From assembly GCF_049723905.1 (NCBI RefSeq), contig NZ_JBJKFD010000001.1, forward strand, positions 186,001-250,000: a stretch of 64,000 nt of DNA. The letters run 5' to 3'. Below are positions 52,476-62,489 of this stretch, piece after piece; within the stretch, counting starts at the first letter, position 1; the number at the start of each line of letters is the position of its first letter. The position numbers and the translations under genes are program-made. The notes beneath the pieces are model-generated. The model saw only the letters and a list, made by a program, of their open reading frames with translations. It was not told the DNA's origin and searched no databases. This DNA is from G963665185 sp049723905 (GTDB lineage: Bacteria; Desulfobacterota; Desulfovibrionia; Desulfovibrionales; Desulfovibrionaceae).

Positions 52476-53456
52476 ATGACCCAAAGTAGTATTTTATTGG
52501 AGTCCGGAACCAACGAACTCGAAATTGTCGAATTTCATATCGACGAAGTCGAGGTCAATGGTAAGCAATACAAGGGATATTATGGCGTCAACGTAGCCAA
52601 AGTCCTGGAAATTATTCGTATGCCGGATGTGACGGAGATGCCCGAATCGTCACACCCGAGTGTTATGGGTGCATTCAATTTGCGTTCGCGGGTCATTCCA
52701 TTGGTCAATTTGAGCTTATGGCTTGGCAAAAGCATGACCCCGGATGAAAATTCAAAAGTAATTGTTACTGAATTCAACAGTGTTACCAATGCGTTTCTTG
52801 TGTCTGGTGTAGAACGAATCCACCGTATCAGCTGGGAACAGGTCGAACCGCCCAGTGAGCAGCTTACGCGCTACTCTTCGGGCAGCATCACCGGCGTGGT
52901 CAAGTTCGAGGAGCGGATCATTCTTATCCTGGACATGGAGCGTATTATTGCCGAGCTGAACCCGGGGCTGGCTCTCAAGGTTGACGAGACCAAGGAAAAT
53001 GAGGTCCTGCATACGGACAAGCCCGTCCATATTCTTATCGCGGACGATTCCACCATGATCCGCAGAACCATGGGGCGTGGGCTGGAAAAGGCCGGGTTTG
53101 AAGTAACCCGGACCAACAGTGGCAAGATGGCCTGGGACAAACTCATCGAATTCAAAGAGCAGGCAGCCAGGGAAGGAAAGTCCATTCTCGATTTCGTGAA
53201 CATCATTATTTCCGACATTGAAATGCCGGCCATGGACGGTCACAATCTGACCCGGCGCATCAAGGAAGACCCTGAGCTCAAGGTATTGCCGGTTGTTCTT
53301 TTTTCATCGCTTATTACGGAGCGCCTCCGGCACAAGGGGGAATCCGTTGGAGCGGACGAGCAGATATCCAAGCCGGATATCGCTACTTTGGTAGGCACCA
53401 CCAAAAGGTTGCTTACCAAATTTCAAGGATTGAAATTCGACGATGAGGAAGAGTAA
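52476..53456 (+). CDS. cheV: CheV-type chemotaxis coupling protein (CheW-receiver fusion)
   Basis: CheV couples chemoreceptors to the kinase CheA and is tuned by phosphorylation. The 326-residue product has an N-terminal CheW domain (YGVNVAKVLEIIRMPDVTEMPES, GAFNLRSRVIPLVNLSLWLG) and a C-terminal receiver domain with ILIADDSTMIRRTMG, the phospho-acceptor in IIISDIEMPAMDGH and the lysine in EQISKPDI. The start at 52476 follows GGAGGAGG, and an ATG 15 bases upstream overlaps that site. The stop overlaps the birA start by 14 bases. Confidence 0.96.
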   Translation: MTQSSILLESGTNELEIVEFHIDEVEVNGKQYKGYYGVNVAKVLEIIRMPDVTEMPESSHPSVMGAFNLRSRVIPLVNLSLWLGKSMTPDENSKVIVTEFNSVTNAFLVSGVERIHRISWEQVEPPSEQLTRYSSGSITGVVKFEERIILILDMERIIAELNPGLALKVDETKENEVLHTDKPVHILIADDSTMIRRTMGRGLEKAGFEVTRTNSGKMAWDKLIEFKEQAAREGKSILDFVNIIISDIEMPAMDGHNLTRRIKEDPELKVLPVVLFSSLITERLRHKGESVGADEQISKPDIATLVGTTKRLLTKFQGLKFDDEEE

Positions 53457-54441
53457 AGAAGCGGAACTTGGTTTCGCATCCGTTATTTCAGCGGCCCGCT
53501 CCCGTCTGAGGAGCCGGGCCGCAATTATTGCCAATTATGCAGGGCATTTTTCTGCCGGTAACGGCGACGCGCCTGGAAAATCCCTCTCCGACCCCGTCAC
53601 CGCCCTGTCGTCTCTGCATCCGCTCTGGGCCTCGGATATCCAGTCTTTCGGTCCATGGACCGAAAAGGACGGTGTGTTCGTCGGTGCCCGGGACTTGGTG
53701 CATGGGACGGTCTGCTGCGCGCATGCTGCCTCAACCATGTCGGTTGCTCGGGAGCTGGCCGAAGGTGGCCTGTTGAGCCCTGGCGACGCTGTAATTGTCG
53801 GAGTGCAGGGTGAAGGGCGCGGTCAGCTGCGCCGGGCCTGGAGTTCGTTGCCTGGCAATCTTCATGTTTCTGTCGTTCTGGCTTCCGAAGCCGGAAACTC
53901 GTCCCAAATGTCTTCTCTTCCTCCCGAAGCCGTCGCCTTGTTGCCCCATGCCCTCGGGCTGCATTGCTGTCGTGTGTTGCGGGATATGGGACAGGAAGTG
54001 CAGGTCAAATGGCCCAACGATTTGCTTTGCGACAATAAAAAAGTGGGGGGCATCCTGGTGGAAGAACGCCAGGGGCTTATTGTTGCCGGCATAGGTATTA
54101 ATCTGTGCGCAGTCCCGCCAGAGCAGGACATGCGTACGGAGAGTGCGTTCGGCCCAGGACATGTGGATATCGTCGAAAGCGGCCCGCTTTCGCTTTGGGA
54201 ACGTCTTAATCTCGGACTGATGGAGCAGATAGGCCGTCTTGCGGACGAGCAGGGCAGGGCAGATATGCTTCGAAGCTACGAAATTGTTATGGCCTTTCTG
54301 GGACGCGAGGTCGGGGTGCGAGACGGTGATGAGCTGTGGCAGGGCAAGCTTGCAGGGATTGGACCGGATGGCGGATTGATAATGATTCTCCGGGATAGTG
54401 GAAAAGTCACCCTTTACTCTGGGAGCCTTTTCTTAGTATAG
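53443..54441 (+). CDS. birA: Biotin--[biotin carboxyl-carrier] protein ligase
   Basis: BirA attaches biotin to carboxylases. The 332-residue product has the catalytic core from about residue 85: GEGRGQLRRAWSSLPGNLHVS (the biotinyl-AMP loop), VKWPNDLLCDNKKVGGILVEE and AGIGINL, then a C-terminal SH3-like domain (GREVGVRDGDELWQGKLAGIGPDGGL). The N-terminal ~85 residues do not look like the helix-turn-helix of E. coli BirA, so a repressor role is not supported. It lies 70 bases before the biotin-dependent carboxylase gene, its likely substrate. Confidence 0.92.
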   Translation: MRKSKEAELGFASVISAARSRLRSRAAIIANYAGHFSAGNGDAPGKSLSDPVTALSSLHPLWASDIQSFGPWTEKDGVFVGARDLVHGTVCCAHAASTMSVARELAEGGLLSPGDAVIVGVQGEGRGQLRRAWSSLPGNLHVSVVLASEAGNSSQMSSLPPEAVALLPHALGLHCCRVLRDMGQEVQVKWPNDLLCDNKKVGGILVEERQGLIVAGIGINLCAVPPEQDMRTESAFGPGHVDIVESGPLSLWERLNLGLMEQIGRLADEQGRADMLRSYEIVMAFLGREVGVRDGDELWQGKLAGIGPDGGLIMILRDSGKVTLYSGSLFLV

Positions 54442-54511
54442 AAACCGTTTCTTGCCGAATAGCGAAATTGTCATTTTTCGGCGCAAAAACTCACGTATAT
54501 CTGGTGGCAGT

Positions 54512-57500
54512 ATGACAGGAAAGACATTCGAAGAGGTAATGGAAGAGATCAAGGGGCACTCCATTCTCGTGGCCAACCGGGGTATCCCGGCTCGTCGCAT
54601 CGTCCGGACCATTCGTGAAATGGCCCAGGGTGCGTCGGTCATGACTGTGACCGACGTGGACAAAGCCTCTCCGGTCACGGCTGCAGCCAGGGAACTTCTT
54701 TTGCTTGGTTCAGACCACAGGGCCTACCTGAATATTGACGAAATAATCAGAAAGGCAAATCTGCGCGGTATCAAGGCCATCCATCCGGGGTGGGGGTTCG
54801 CAGCTGAGGACGACACGTTTCCACAAAAATGTGCTGATGCCGGGATTATTTTTATCGGTCCCGATGCAGAGGCCATGCGCCAGCTGGGCAACAAGGTGTC
54901 GGTTCGCCAGCTGGCCAAGAAACTGGATGTGCCGGTTGTTCCGGGCTCCGAAGGCTCGGTCAGCGTGGATGAAGCACGTAAGCTGGCTCGGGAAATCGGA
55001 TTCCCCATCATGCTCAAGGCCGAGGGCGGCGGCGGCGGACGCGGTATTTACGAAGTCTACAACGAGGATGAAATGGAGTCCGCCTTTTCCAAGGCATCGG
55101 CTCTTGCCCAGGCTTCGTTCGGCAACCCTCGCCTGTACGTGGAAAAACTTCTGCGCGATATCCGGCACATCGAAATTCAGGTTATTGCGGATAAATACGG
55201 CAACGTGTTCGCGTTTGACGAACGCGATTGCTCCATTCAGCGCAATCACCAGAAGCTGGTCGAGATTACGCCTTCTCCCTGGTCGGGCATGACCGAAGAG
55301 CTGCGCAACAAGCTCAAGGAATATGCAACCAGGTTGACCAAAGCCGTCAACTACCATTCGCTTTGTACAGTGGAATTTTTGGTGGAAGCGGACGGCACAC
55401 CTTATCTTATTGAAGTCAACACCCGCCTGCAGGTGGAACACGGCATTACGGAATGCCGTTATGGAATCGACCTGGTGGAAGAGCAGATCGCCGTGTCCTT
55501 TGGTGCGAAGCTGCGATTCAACAAGGAAAACACGGTTCCCCGCCAGCATGCTATTCAGGTCCGCATCAACTGCGAAGATCCGCAAAAAAAGTTTTCGCCC
55601 AACGCGGGACTCATCACCCGCTATGTTTCGCCCGGCGGTCAGGGCGTCCGTATGGACTCCTGCATCTGCATGGGCTACGAGTTCCCGTCCCAGTACGACT
55701 CGGCAGCCTCCCTGCTGATCGCCTACGGACGCACTTGGGGCAAGACGCTTTCCACTCTGGAACGCAGCCTGCGCGAATATGTCATAGGCGGCGTCAAAAC
55801 AACCATTCCCTTCCATCTCGAGGTCGTGAAGCACAATGACTTCGTAAAGGGGAATTTCAATACGGAATTCATCCGTAAGCACCCGGAACTACTCGACTAC
55901 CGCGAAGAAGAGCCCGAGCATTTTCGTACTGCTCGTCTTATCGCGGACATCTCGGCCAAAGGGTACAACTCGTTTGTTCAGCTCGGCGAATACCGCAGCA
56001 GTTCGGACAAACGTGTGGGACGCTTTTCTCCGGTTATGCCCGCCTTGGACATGGATGCCACGGATTTCCCCTATCCCAGGGGCGATCGCATGGCCATTCT
56101 GGACAAGGTGCGCGATACCAGGGCCGACGGAATCCTGCACTTTACCGATACGACAACGCGCGACAGCACCCAGAGCAACAGCGGCAACCGCTTCCGTCTG
56201 GGCGAAGACCGTCTGGTTGGTCCGTATCTGGACAACTGTAACTTCTTTTCTTTGGAAAACGGCGGCGGGGCGCACTTCCACGTGGCCATGCTCGCCAACA
56301 TGACCTATCCGTTTTCCGAGGCCAAGGAATGGAACCAGTTTGCACCCAAGAGCCTGAAACAGATTCTTATCCGCTCCACCAACGTGCTTGGTTACAAGCC
56401 GCAGCCCAAGAACCTCATGCAGGTAACCGGGCAGATGGTGTGCGAGGAATACGACATCGTTCGGTGCTTCGACTTCCTCAACCATATGGAAAACATGGAG
56501 CCGTTCGCACAGGTTGTCCTCAGTTCCGAAAACAAGGGCAATATCTGGGAACCGGCCATCTCCGTATCCTGGGCAAAGGGTTTTGACGTCCCCTATTATC
56601 TTGGGGTGGCGGATGAAATTCTGTCCTCCTGTGCCCGCATTGTGGGCGAATCGGTTCAGAAGGTCAGCCGCATGATCATTCTGGGCCTGAAGGATATGGG
56701 CGGTGTCTGCCCACCGATGTTCATGCGTGAACTCGTCGGTGCCCTCCGCAAGCGGTACCCCGATCTGGTTCTGCATTACCACCGCCACTGCACAGACGGC
56801 CTGTTCGTTCCGGCAGTTGGCGCAGCGGCCGAAGCCGGAGCCCATATCGTCGACGTTTCCATGGGCGCCACCGTGCGCTGGTACGGCCAGGGCGAGGTAC
56901 TTTCCACCGCAGCTTACTGCGAACAGGAATTCGGCCTGAAAAATCTGCTCAACAAAAAGTCCCTGCGTGACGCAAACTTCGTACTCAAGCAGATCATGCC
57001 TTATTACGACCGCTATACCGCACCGTACTTCCAGGGCGTCGACTACGACGTGGTTGAGCACGGAATGCCCGGCGGAGCCACTTCCTCCTCGCAGGAAGGA
57101 GCACTCAAGCAGGGATACATCCGGCTTTTGCCCTATATGCTCGAATTCCTGGCCGGTACGCGGAAGATCGTGCGTTACCACGATGTTACGCCCGGTTCGC
57201 AGATTACCTGGAACACGGCATTTTTGGCGGTAACCGGTGCGTTCAAGCGCGGCGGCGAACGTGAAGTGCGCGACATGCTCGAAGTGCTGCACGCCGTCAC
57301 CACCAAGCCAGAGTCCGAACTGACTCCGGCGGAGCTTGAAGATCGTCTCTCCCTGTACCGCGACTCCAACGATGCGTTCCGGCAGCTGTTGCTGGGCAAG
57401 TTCGGCAGGCTCCCGTTGGGATTCCCCGCCGACTGGGTCTACAAAAGCGCTTTCGGTCCGGAATGGCAGTGCGCCATTTCCGAGCGTGTCGAAGTGTCGC

Positions 57501-58225
57501 CGTTGAACAGTATTGAGGATATGGACATCGAGGCCGAACGCAAGGCCCTGACTGACCGTCTCAAGCGCGAGCCCACCGAGGAAGAGGTCGTGATGTACCT
57601 CAACCATCCGGGCGATGCGCTCAAGACCATCGAGTTCGACCGCAAGTTCGGCAACCCGAACCAGGTGCCGCTCGATGTCTGGTTTGAAGGTCTGCGCGCT
57701 GGTGAAGACCTGGAATTCGTTTCAAAATCCGGACGTCCCCACCAGTTCAGCCTGCTGGACATTCAGGAACCGGACGAGCGCGGCATAAGCGTTGTCCGTT
57801 ATGTTGTTGATTCGGAAATTCTGAGCTGCGACGTCAGAGTTGCCGAACCCAAGGGACAAAAGGCGAGTGCAGTTGAGATGGCAGACCCGTCCAACGAATA
57901 CCATGTTGCCGCTCCCAGTAACGGCGACCTGTGGATCATGCATGTCTCGCCTGGCGATTTTGTCAAAAAGAATGAGGAGTTGTTCAACATCTCCATCATG
58001 AAACAGGAAAAAGCCGTCCTGGCTCCCATGGACGGCATGATCGAACGTGTGCTCAAGGATGCCGACTATCAGGAGGACAAGAAGATGATTCCTGTCCGGG
58101 AAGGTGAACTGCTGGTGGTTATGGGGCCCGTACAGAGCACCTGTCCCACCTGCAACGAACCGGTCGGTCGCGATGAGTTCACTTTCTGCCCCTTCTGCGG
58201 ACAGAAACTGGACGCAAAGTCTTAG
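54512..58225 (+). CDS. Pyruvate carboxylase-type biotin enzyme, atypical
   Basis: The 1237-residue protein has a biotin carboxylase domain (HSILVANRGIPARRIVRTIR, EGGGGGRGIYEV, EVNTRLQVEHGITE), a carboxyltransferase barrel (DTTTRDSTQ from D546, carbamylation-type K727 in LKDMGG, metal ligands H757 and H759) and a biotinyl domain with K1164 in SIMKQEK. Oddities: the usual AMKM is IMKQ, the HTHDT motif reads HRHCT with Cys for Asp, and a zinc ribbon (C1211-x2-C1214, C1226-x2-C1229) ends the protein. It should make oxaloacetate from pyruvate, ATP and bicarbonate; another 2-oxoacid is possible. The start at 54512 follows GGTGG. Confidence 0.85.
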   Translation: MTGKTFEEVMEEIKGHSILVANRGIPARRIVRTIREMAQGASVMTVTDVDKASPVTAAARELLLLGSDHRAYLNIDEIIRKANLRGIKAIHPGWGFAAEDDTFPQKCADAGIIFIGPDAEAMRQLGNKVSVRQLAKKLDVPVVPGSEGSVSVDEARKLAREIGFPIMLKAEGGGGGRGIYEVYNEDEMESAFSKASALAQASFGNPRLYVEKLLRDIRHIEIQVIADKYGNVFAFDERDCSIQRNHQKLVEITPSPWSGMTEELRNKLKEYATRLTKAVNYHSLCTVEFLVEADGTPYLIEVNTRLQVEHGITECRYGIDLVEEQIAVSFGAKLRFNKENTVPRQHAIQVRINCEDPQKKFSPNAGLITRYVSPGGQGVRMDSCICMGYEFPSQYDSAASLLIAYGRTWGKTLSTLERSLREYVIGGVKTTIPFHLEVVKHNDFVKGNFNTEFIRKHPELLDYREEEPEHFRTARLIADISAKGYNSFVQLGEYRSSSDKRVGRFSPVMPALDMDATDFPYPRGDRMAILDKVRDTRADGILHFTDTTTRDSTQSNSGNRFRLGEDRLVGPYLDNCNFFSLENGGGAHFHVAMLANMTYPFSEAKEWNQFAPKSLKQILIRSTNVLGYKPQPKNLMQVTGQMVCEEYDIVRCFDFLNHMENMEPFAQVVLSSENKGNIWEPAISVSWAKGFDVPYYLGVADEILSSCARIVGESVQKVSRMIILGLKDMGGVCPPMFMRELVGALRKRYPDLVLHYHRHCTDGLFVPAVGAAAEAGAHIVDVSMGATVRWYGQGEVLSTAAYCEQEFGLKNLLNKKSLRDANFVLKQIMPYYDRYTAPYFQGVDYDVVEHGMPGGATSSSQEGALKQGYIRLLPYMLEFLAGTRKIVRYHDVTPGSQITWNTAFLAVTGAFKRGGEREVRDMLEVLHAVTTKPESELTPAELEDRLSLYRDSNDAFRQLLLGKFGRLPLGFPADWVYKSAFGPEWQCAISERVEVSPLNSIEDMDIEAERKALTDRLKREPTEEEVVMYLNHPGDALKTIEFDRKFGNPNQVPLDVWFEGLRAGEDLEFVSKSGRPHQFSLLDIQEPDERGISVVRYVVDSEILSCDVRVAEPKGQKASAVEMADPSNEYHVAAPSNGDLWIMHVSPGDFVKKNEELFNISIMKQEKAVLAPMDGMIERVLKDADYQEDKKMIPVREGELLVVMGPVQSTCPTCNEPVGRDEFTFCPFCGQKLDAKS

Positions 58226-58621
58226 GCACCATGTCCTTATAAGTATATCCATGCGCATTATGCGGGTGATGGCGGGAAAAGCGTACAGTTTGCTTTTCCC
58301 GCTTTCTCCGCTGTTATAAAGTGTGACGGCATTTCCCCATCGGGGCCGAAGGCTGCGGCTTGTACTGGCCGGGCTGGCTGTGCGAGACCGAAAACGTGGG
58401 ACTTGAACTGTGACGGCACGGTTTTCGTCCGAGTTTTCCCGGGAAAAATGCGTTGCATTATTCAGTCCGGACTTTGGCAAGAACGGGTCTTCCTTCATTG
58501 ACTGTGGCGGCTTTGACAAGGTACAAACCTAAATGGATGTAATTGCCATTGAGTCTGGAGTGAAGGTTTGTGCCTTCATTCTCATAGATGAGTGCGTTTT
58601 CATTGTAAGGAGTAGGGTGTA
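58226..58621. other. Region between pyruvate carboxylase and PEP synthase genes
   Basis: About 400 bases hold the carboxylase terminator, an imperfect inverted repeat (CGAAAACGTG near 58384 with CACGGTTTTCG near 58413) and a possible promoter for the next gene (TTGACA at 58513-58518 with TGTAAT at 58538-58543, spacing 19, so weak). No coding frame is supported. Confidence 0.45.
58272..58306 (+). terminator. Intrinsic terminator after pyruvate carboxylase
   Basis: GCGGGAAAAGC and GCTTTTCCCGC are perfect arms of an 11-bp stem around nine bases, followed by TTTC. It lies 47 bases past the stop. Confidence 0.75.
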
Positions 58622-61600
58622 ATGGCCAAAGCCAAAAAGGAGGCTGCTGGTAACAGCGGCACGGCTGCAAAGGGCAAAGGAAAAACAGCAATGGATCCGA
58701 CAGCGCTCAAACAGAATCCCGTCCTGACCGGGGCGGATATTGTGGCGATCGGCGAAGAAGCCGAGCTCATTGTCGGCGGTAAAAACTACAACACGGCTAT
58801 CATTAGTCAGGTTGAGGGTATCCGGGCTCCCGAGTTCCGGGCTCTGTCCTCCATTCTCTTTCACAAGGTCCTGGATGAAACAAAGGTTGATGCAGCGCTT
58901 ATTCGGTCCATTGTGGACAAGGAATACGCCGCGATTGACTGGTACGACGAAGAAGTCAACAAGGATTCCGAGTTTCTGCAACGCTTTGTGCGTGCCACAG
59001 CGCGCAAGGCGAAGGAAGAAGCAAAGGATACCAAGGGGAACCACACGCGTTTGCGTTCTTTCGTCAATAACGTGGTCGAGGGTTTTGCCACCTCGCCCGA
59101 AGGTATTGACCAGCTGCGTCAGCGTTCCGTCCTTGTGCAGGTTGCCATTTTGTCCGTCGAAATGCCTGCAGATGTGACGGAAGCCGTAAAGAGCGCGTAC
59201 AATTCCATCTGCAAGGAAGCCAAGCTCGAAGACGTTCCGGTTGCCGTCCGTTCGTCTGCAGCGGGTGAGGACAGCAGAAAGAAGGCTTTTGCCGGATTGC
59301 AGGATACCTACCTGAACATTGTAGGTGAAAAACAGTGTGTGGAGGCTTATCAGTGGGACTGCGCCTCCGCCTACAACCTGCGTTCCATGACGTATCGTCG
59401 TGAAGCCATCCTGGATGCCGTGGCCAAGGCCGAACATACCGGCGATGATTCCATTGCGGCCAAGGCCAAACAGGAATGGGCAATTGAAAATACTTCGCTG
59501 TCCGTGTGCGTGATGCGCATGATCAATCCCGTTATTTCGGGAACAGCGTTCTCTGCAGATACCTCTACCGGATGCCGGGGAACCGCCAGGAAAGAACTCG
59601 TTTCCATCGATGCCAGCTATGGCTTGGGCGAGGCCGTCGTGGGCGGCATGGTTACTCCCGACAAGTTTTATGTCTATCAGCGTGATGACGGAGCCGAAGT
59701 GGTCATCCGTTTCATGGGCTGCAAAGACAAGAAGATCGTCTACTGCCCCAAGGGGGGCACCGAACTGGTGGATGTGGACGAAGAGCATACCTACCGTTGG
59801 TCTCTGTCTTTGGCCCAGGCCGAAGATGTGGCCAAAGGCGTGCGTAATATAAGCAGGGCCTACGGCGGCATGATCATGGACTCCGAATTCTGCCTGGACG
59901 CCTCGTCCCGGCTGTGGTTCGTCCAGGCGCGTCCCGAGACCCGCTGGAATGAAGAGTTTGAAAAACACCCTCACACCATTTTCATGCGCCGTCTCGAGGT
60001 GGACCCCAAGGCGCTTGTCGGGGCCGAGACAATTCTGGAAGGCAATGGTGCTTCCCGCGGTGCCGGTGCCGGTGTGGTGCGTTTTCTGCGCAGTGCCCTG
60101 GAGCTGAACAAGATAGGCAAGGGCGACATTCTGGCTGCAGAACGTACCGACCCGGATATGGTGCCGGGCATGCGTATTGCTTCCGGCATCCTGGCAGATG
60201 TGGGTGGGGATACGTCGCACGCCGCCATAACCTCTCGCGAACTGGGGATCCCGGCCATTATCGGCCTGCAGCGCCTGGAGATGTTGCGCAGCCTGGACGG
60301 GACGAAAGTCACGGTCGACGGCTCGCGCGGCAAGGCCTACAGGGGCGAACTCCCATTGGTGGAAGTCGGCGGGGAAATGGATCTTTCCACGTTAAAGCCC
60401 ACAAAGACCAAGGTCGGTCTGATTTTGGCCGACGTGGGACAGTCCATGTTTCTGTCCCGTCTGCGTAATGTGCCCGACTTTGAAGTCGGCCTTTTGCGTG
60501 CCGAGTTCATGCTGGGCAATATAGGCATCCACCCCATGGCTCTGGAAGCCTTTGACAACGGCAACCTGGAGCACGTGGTCAAGGAACGCATCCGTGAACT
60601 CGATGCCAAGCTGACAAAGGTGCTCAGAGAGCAGCTCCATGAAGGAGTCATTAGCTTCAACCTCAAGCTGCGCAATTATGTGGGCATCATCACCGGCCTG
60701 CTTGCCGAAATGGATAAGCTTGCCGACAGCGAAGAAGCCCGCGGCACGGAAGAAATTCTGGCCGTGCACCGCAAACTGCGTGATCTGGAGCACAAGCTGG
60801 ACGACCACGTTGAAATGGCCACGGCCAATTTGGACGTGCTCAAGACGTCTGTTGCTCTTAAAGACCATGTTGCCGTGGTTATGGGCTGGATGGAGCTGCT
60901 GCATCCCGAACCCTCCAAGGATGCCGATGCCATGCAGCGGCGCATGGAGCTGAAGGCCCGCGTGGAAGAGATTGTGGAGCGCATCAAGGAAAACTCCACC
61001 ATTCAGGAAACCATTGAGGGTATTGCAGCACTCCGCAAGGACGTTGCCGTAAAGATCGGCCTGGCAAGCCAGATGGAAGAGGCCTCCACATTGGAGGATA
61101 TGATCCGTCACCAGCTCAAGATCAAGGGCTTCCGCACCGGTCGCGAGTATTACGTGCAGGTGCTTTCCCAGAGTCTGGCCCTGTTTGCCATGGCTTTTTA
61201 CGGCAAGGACATCGTCTACCGCACCACAGACTTCAAATCCAACGAATACCGCAACCTGCTTGGCGGCAGCCTGTTCGAGCACATTGAAGACAACCCCATG
61301 CTCGGATGGCGTGGTGTTTCCCGTAATATTCACGACTGGGAACTCGACGCTTTCAAAATGGCGCGGGGCATCTTCGGGGGCAAGAACCTGCAGATCATGC
61401 TTCCCTTTGTGCGCACCTTGGAAGAGGCACGCAGCATGAAGCGCTATCTGGAGCAGGTCCATAAGCTTAAAAGCGGCGAGGATGGTCTCAAGGTCATCCT
61501 TATGTCCGAAATCCCCAGCAACGCCATTCTTGCCAAGCAGTTTATCGAGGAATTCGACGGTTTCTCCATCGGCTCCAACGATATGACGCAGATGGTGCTG

Positions 61601-62221
61601 GCTACTGACCGTGACAATGCCGCACTGCAGCATATCTACGACGAAGAAGATCCTGCCGTTGTGTGGGCCATTCTGGTGACTATTTTCACCGGCCTGCGCT
61701 ACGGCAAAAAGGTGGGATTTTGCGGACAGGGCGTGTCCAACAGCGTTATTTTGCGCGGACTTGTCTGCATTGCGGGGATCACCGCTGCATCGGTCGTGCC
61801 CGACACCTACTACCAGACCAAGCTGGACATGGCCGAAGTGGAAGCGGAAAACCTGCCTGCTTCCAAATTGGGTGAATGGCTCAGGAAGCAGCACTTCAAG
61901 AATATCGAAAAGATCATGCTGGACCAGAACTACGGCCATTTGCTCAAGCGTTTCAACACTGCAGAAGACCTCAAGGAATGGTACGAAGGTGAACTGGGCC
62001 GTTTGAATGAACAGCTCAAGGACAACCTGGATACCGACAAGGAGAGTTTCTACCGTCAGGAAGTGGAAGGCTTCCGGGCCACATTCCATAAGCCGGTTAT
62101 CTATGCCAGCTGGGATTGGTCGCAAACGGTTGAAGATGCCTTGCACCACGCCGGCTTTGCCGATTTTGAAGCGCATGCAAAGGCATTGGAAGAAGCCAGG
62201 AAAAAGGCTACTTGGTTTTAG
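58622..62221 (+). CDS. ppsA: Phosphoenolpyruvate synthase (pyruvate, water dikinase), enlarged form
   Basis: PEP synthase converts pyruvate and ATP to PEP, AMP and phosphate. At 1199 residues it is about 400 longer than E. coli PpsA. The ATP-grasp domain (VPVAVRSSAAGEDSRKKAFAG, ASYGLGEAVVGGMVTPDKF) is followed by the phosphohistidine domain with H533 in GGDTSHAAI, and the PEP-binding barrel (VYRTTDFKSNEYRNLLGG, catalytic-type C1034 in GFCGQGVSN). A helical insert of roughly 180 residues (~655-835) separates IHPMAL from the DFKSNEY region, and a C-terminal extension of ~165 residues follows the Cys. It pairs with the carboxylase in gluconeogenic carbon flow. Confidence 0.93.
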   Translation: MAKAKKEAAGNSGTAAKGKGKTAMDPTALKQNPVLTGADIVAIGEEAELIVGGKNYNTAIISQVEGIRAPEFRALSSILFHKVLDETKVDAALIRSIVDKEYAAIDWYDEEVNKDSEFLQRFVRATARKAKEEAKDTKGNHTRLRSFVNNVVEGFATSPEGIDQLRQRSVLVQVAILSVEMPADVTEAVKSAYNSICKEAKLEDVPVAVRSSAAGEDSRKKAFAGLQDTYLNIVGEKQCVEAYQWDCASAYNLRSMTYRREAILDAVAKAEHTGDDSIAAKAKQEWAIENTSLSVCVMRMINPVISGTAFSADTSTGCRGTARKELVSIDASYGLGEAVVGGMVTPDKFYVYQRDDGAEVVIRFMGCKDKKIVYCPKGGTELVDVDEEHTYRWSLSLAQAEDVAKGVRNISRAYGGMIMDSEFCLDASSRLWFVQARPETRWNEEFEKHPHTIFMRRLEVDPKALVGAETILEGNGASRGAGAGVVRFLRSALELNKIGKGDILAAERTDPDMVPGMRIASGILADVGGDTSHAAITSRELGIPAIIGLQRLEMLRSLDGTKVTVDGSRGKAYRGELPLVEVGGEMDLSTLKPTKTKVGLILADVGQSMFLSRLRNVPDFEVGLLRAEFMLGNIGIHPMALEAFDNGNLEHVVKERIRELDAKLTKVLREQLHEGVISFNLKLRNYVGIITGLLAEMDKLADSEEARGTEEILAVHRKLRDLEHKLDDHVEMATANLDVLKTSVALKDHVAVVMGWMELLHPEPSKDADAMQRRMELKARVEEIVERIKENSTIQETIEGIAALRKDVAVKIGLASQMEEASTLEDMIRHQLKIKGFRTGREYYVQVLSQSLALFAMAFYGKDIVYRTTDFKSNEYRNLLGGSLFEHIEDNPMLGWRGVSRNIHDWELDAFKMARGIFGGKNLQIMLPFVRTLEEARSMKRYLEQVHKLKSGEDGLKVILMSEIPSNAILAKQFIEEFDGFSIGSNDMTQMVLATDRDNAALQHIYDEEDPAVVWAILVTIFTGLRYGKKVGFCGQGVSNSVILRGLVCIAGITAASVVPDTYYQTKLDMAEVEAENLPASKLGEWLRKQHFKNIEKIMLDQNYGHLLKRFNTAEDLKEWYEGELGRLNEQLKDNLDTDKESFYRQEVEGFRATFHKPVIYASWDWSQTVEDALHHAGFADFEAHAKALEEARKKATWF

Positions 62222-62311
62222 TCTGTTGTCCGTAACTCTGTAGAATGGCTTACGGATAGTTGAACTGAAAGCGCATTTCCGCGTGAGCTGTTCAGCGAAC
62301 AACATGCTTAT

Positions 62312-62349
62312 AAACACCCGCAGGGAATGTTCCTTGCGGGTGTTTTTTT
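62312..62349 (+). terminator. Intrinsic terminator after PEP synthase
   Basis: AAACACCCGCA and TGCGGGTGTTT form an 11-bp stem, extended by GGA/TCC pairing near the loop, and are followed by a T run to 62349. It lies 90 bases past the stop. Confidence 0.9.
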
Positions 62350-62489
62350 AGGGGGAGTCGGAATACAGGAAAAGATAGCCTTTTCCTTTGAACATTTTCT
62401 GTATTCAAATTACTATGAGAAGTACTTCTATTGCTTCCAATGTACGCAATTGCGGCAGTAAAATTTTGAGGAGACGCCAGGAGAAAAGC

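Noticed and set aside
55889..57607. Minus-strand frame opposite pyruvate carboxylase
   Set aside because: It is antisense to conserved carboxyltransferase motifs.
60392..62317. Long minus-strand frame opposite PEP synthase
   Set aside because: The plus strand has all PEP synthase motifs across the same stretch.
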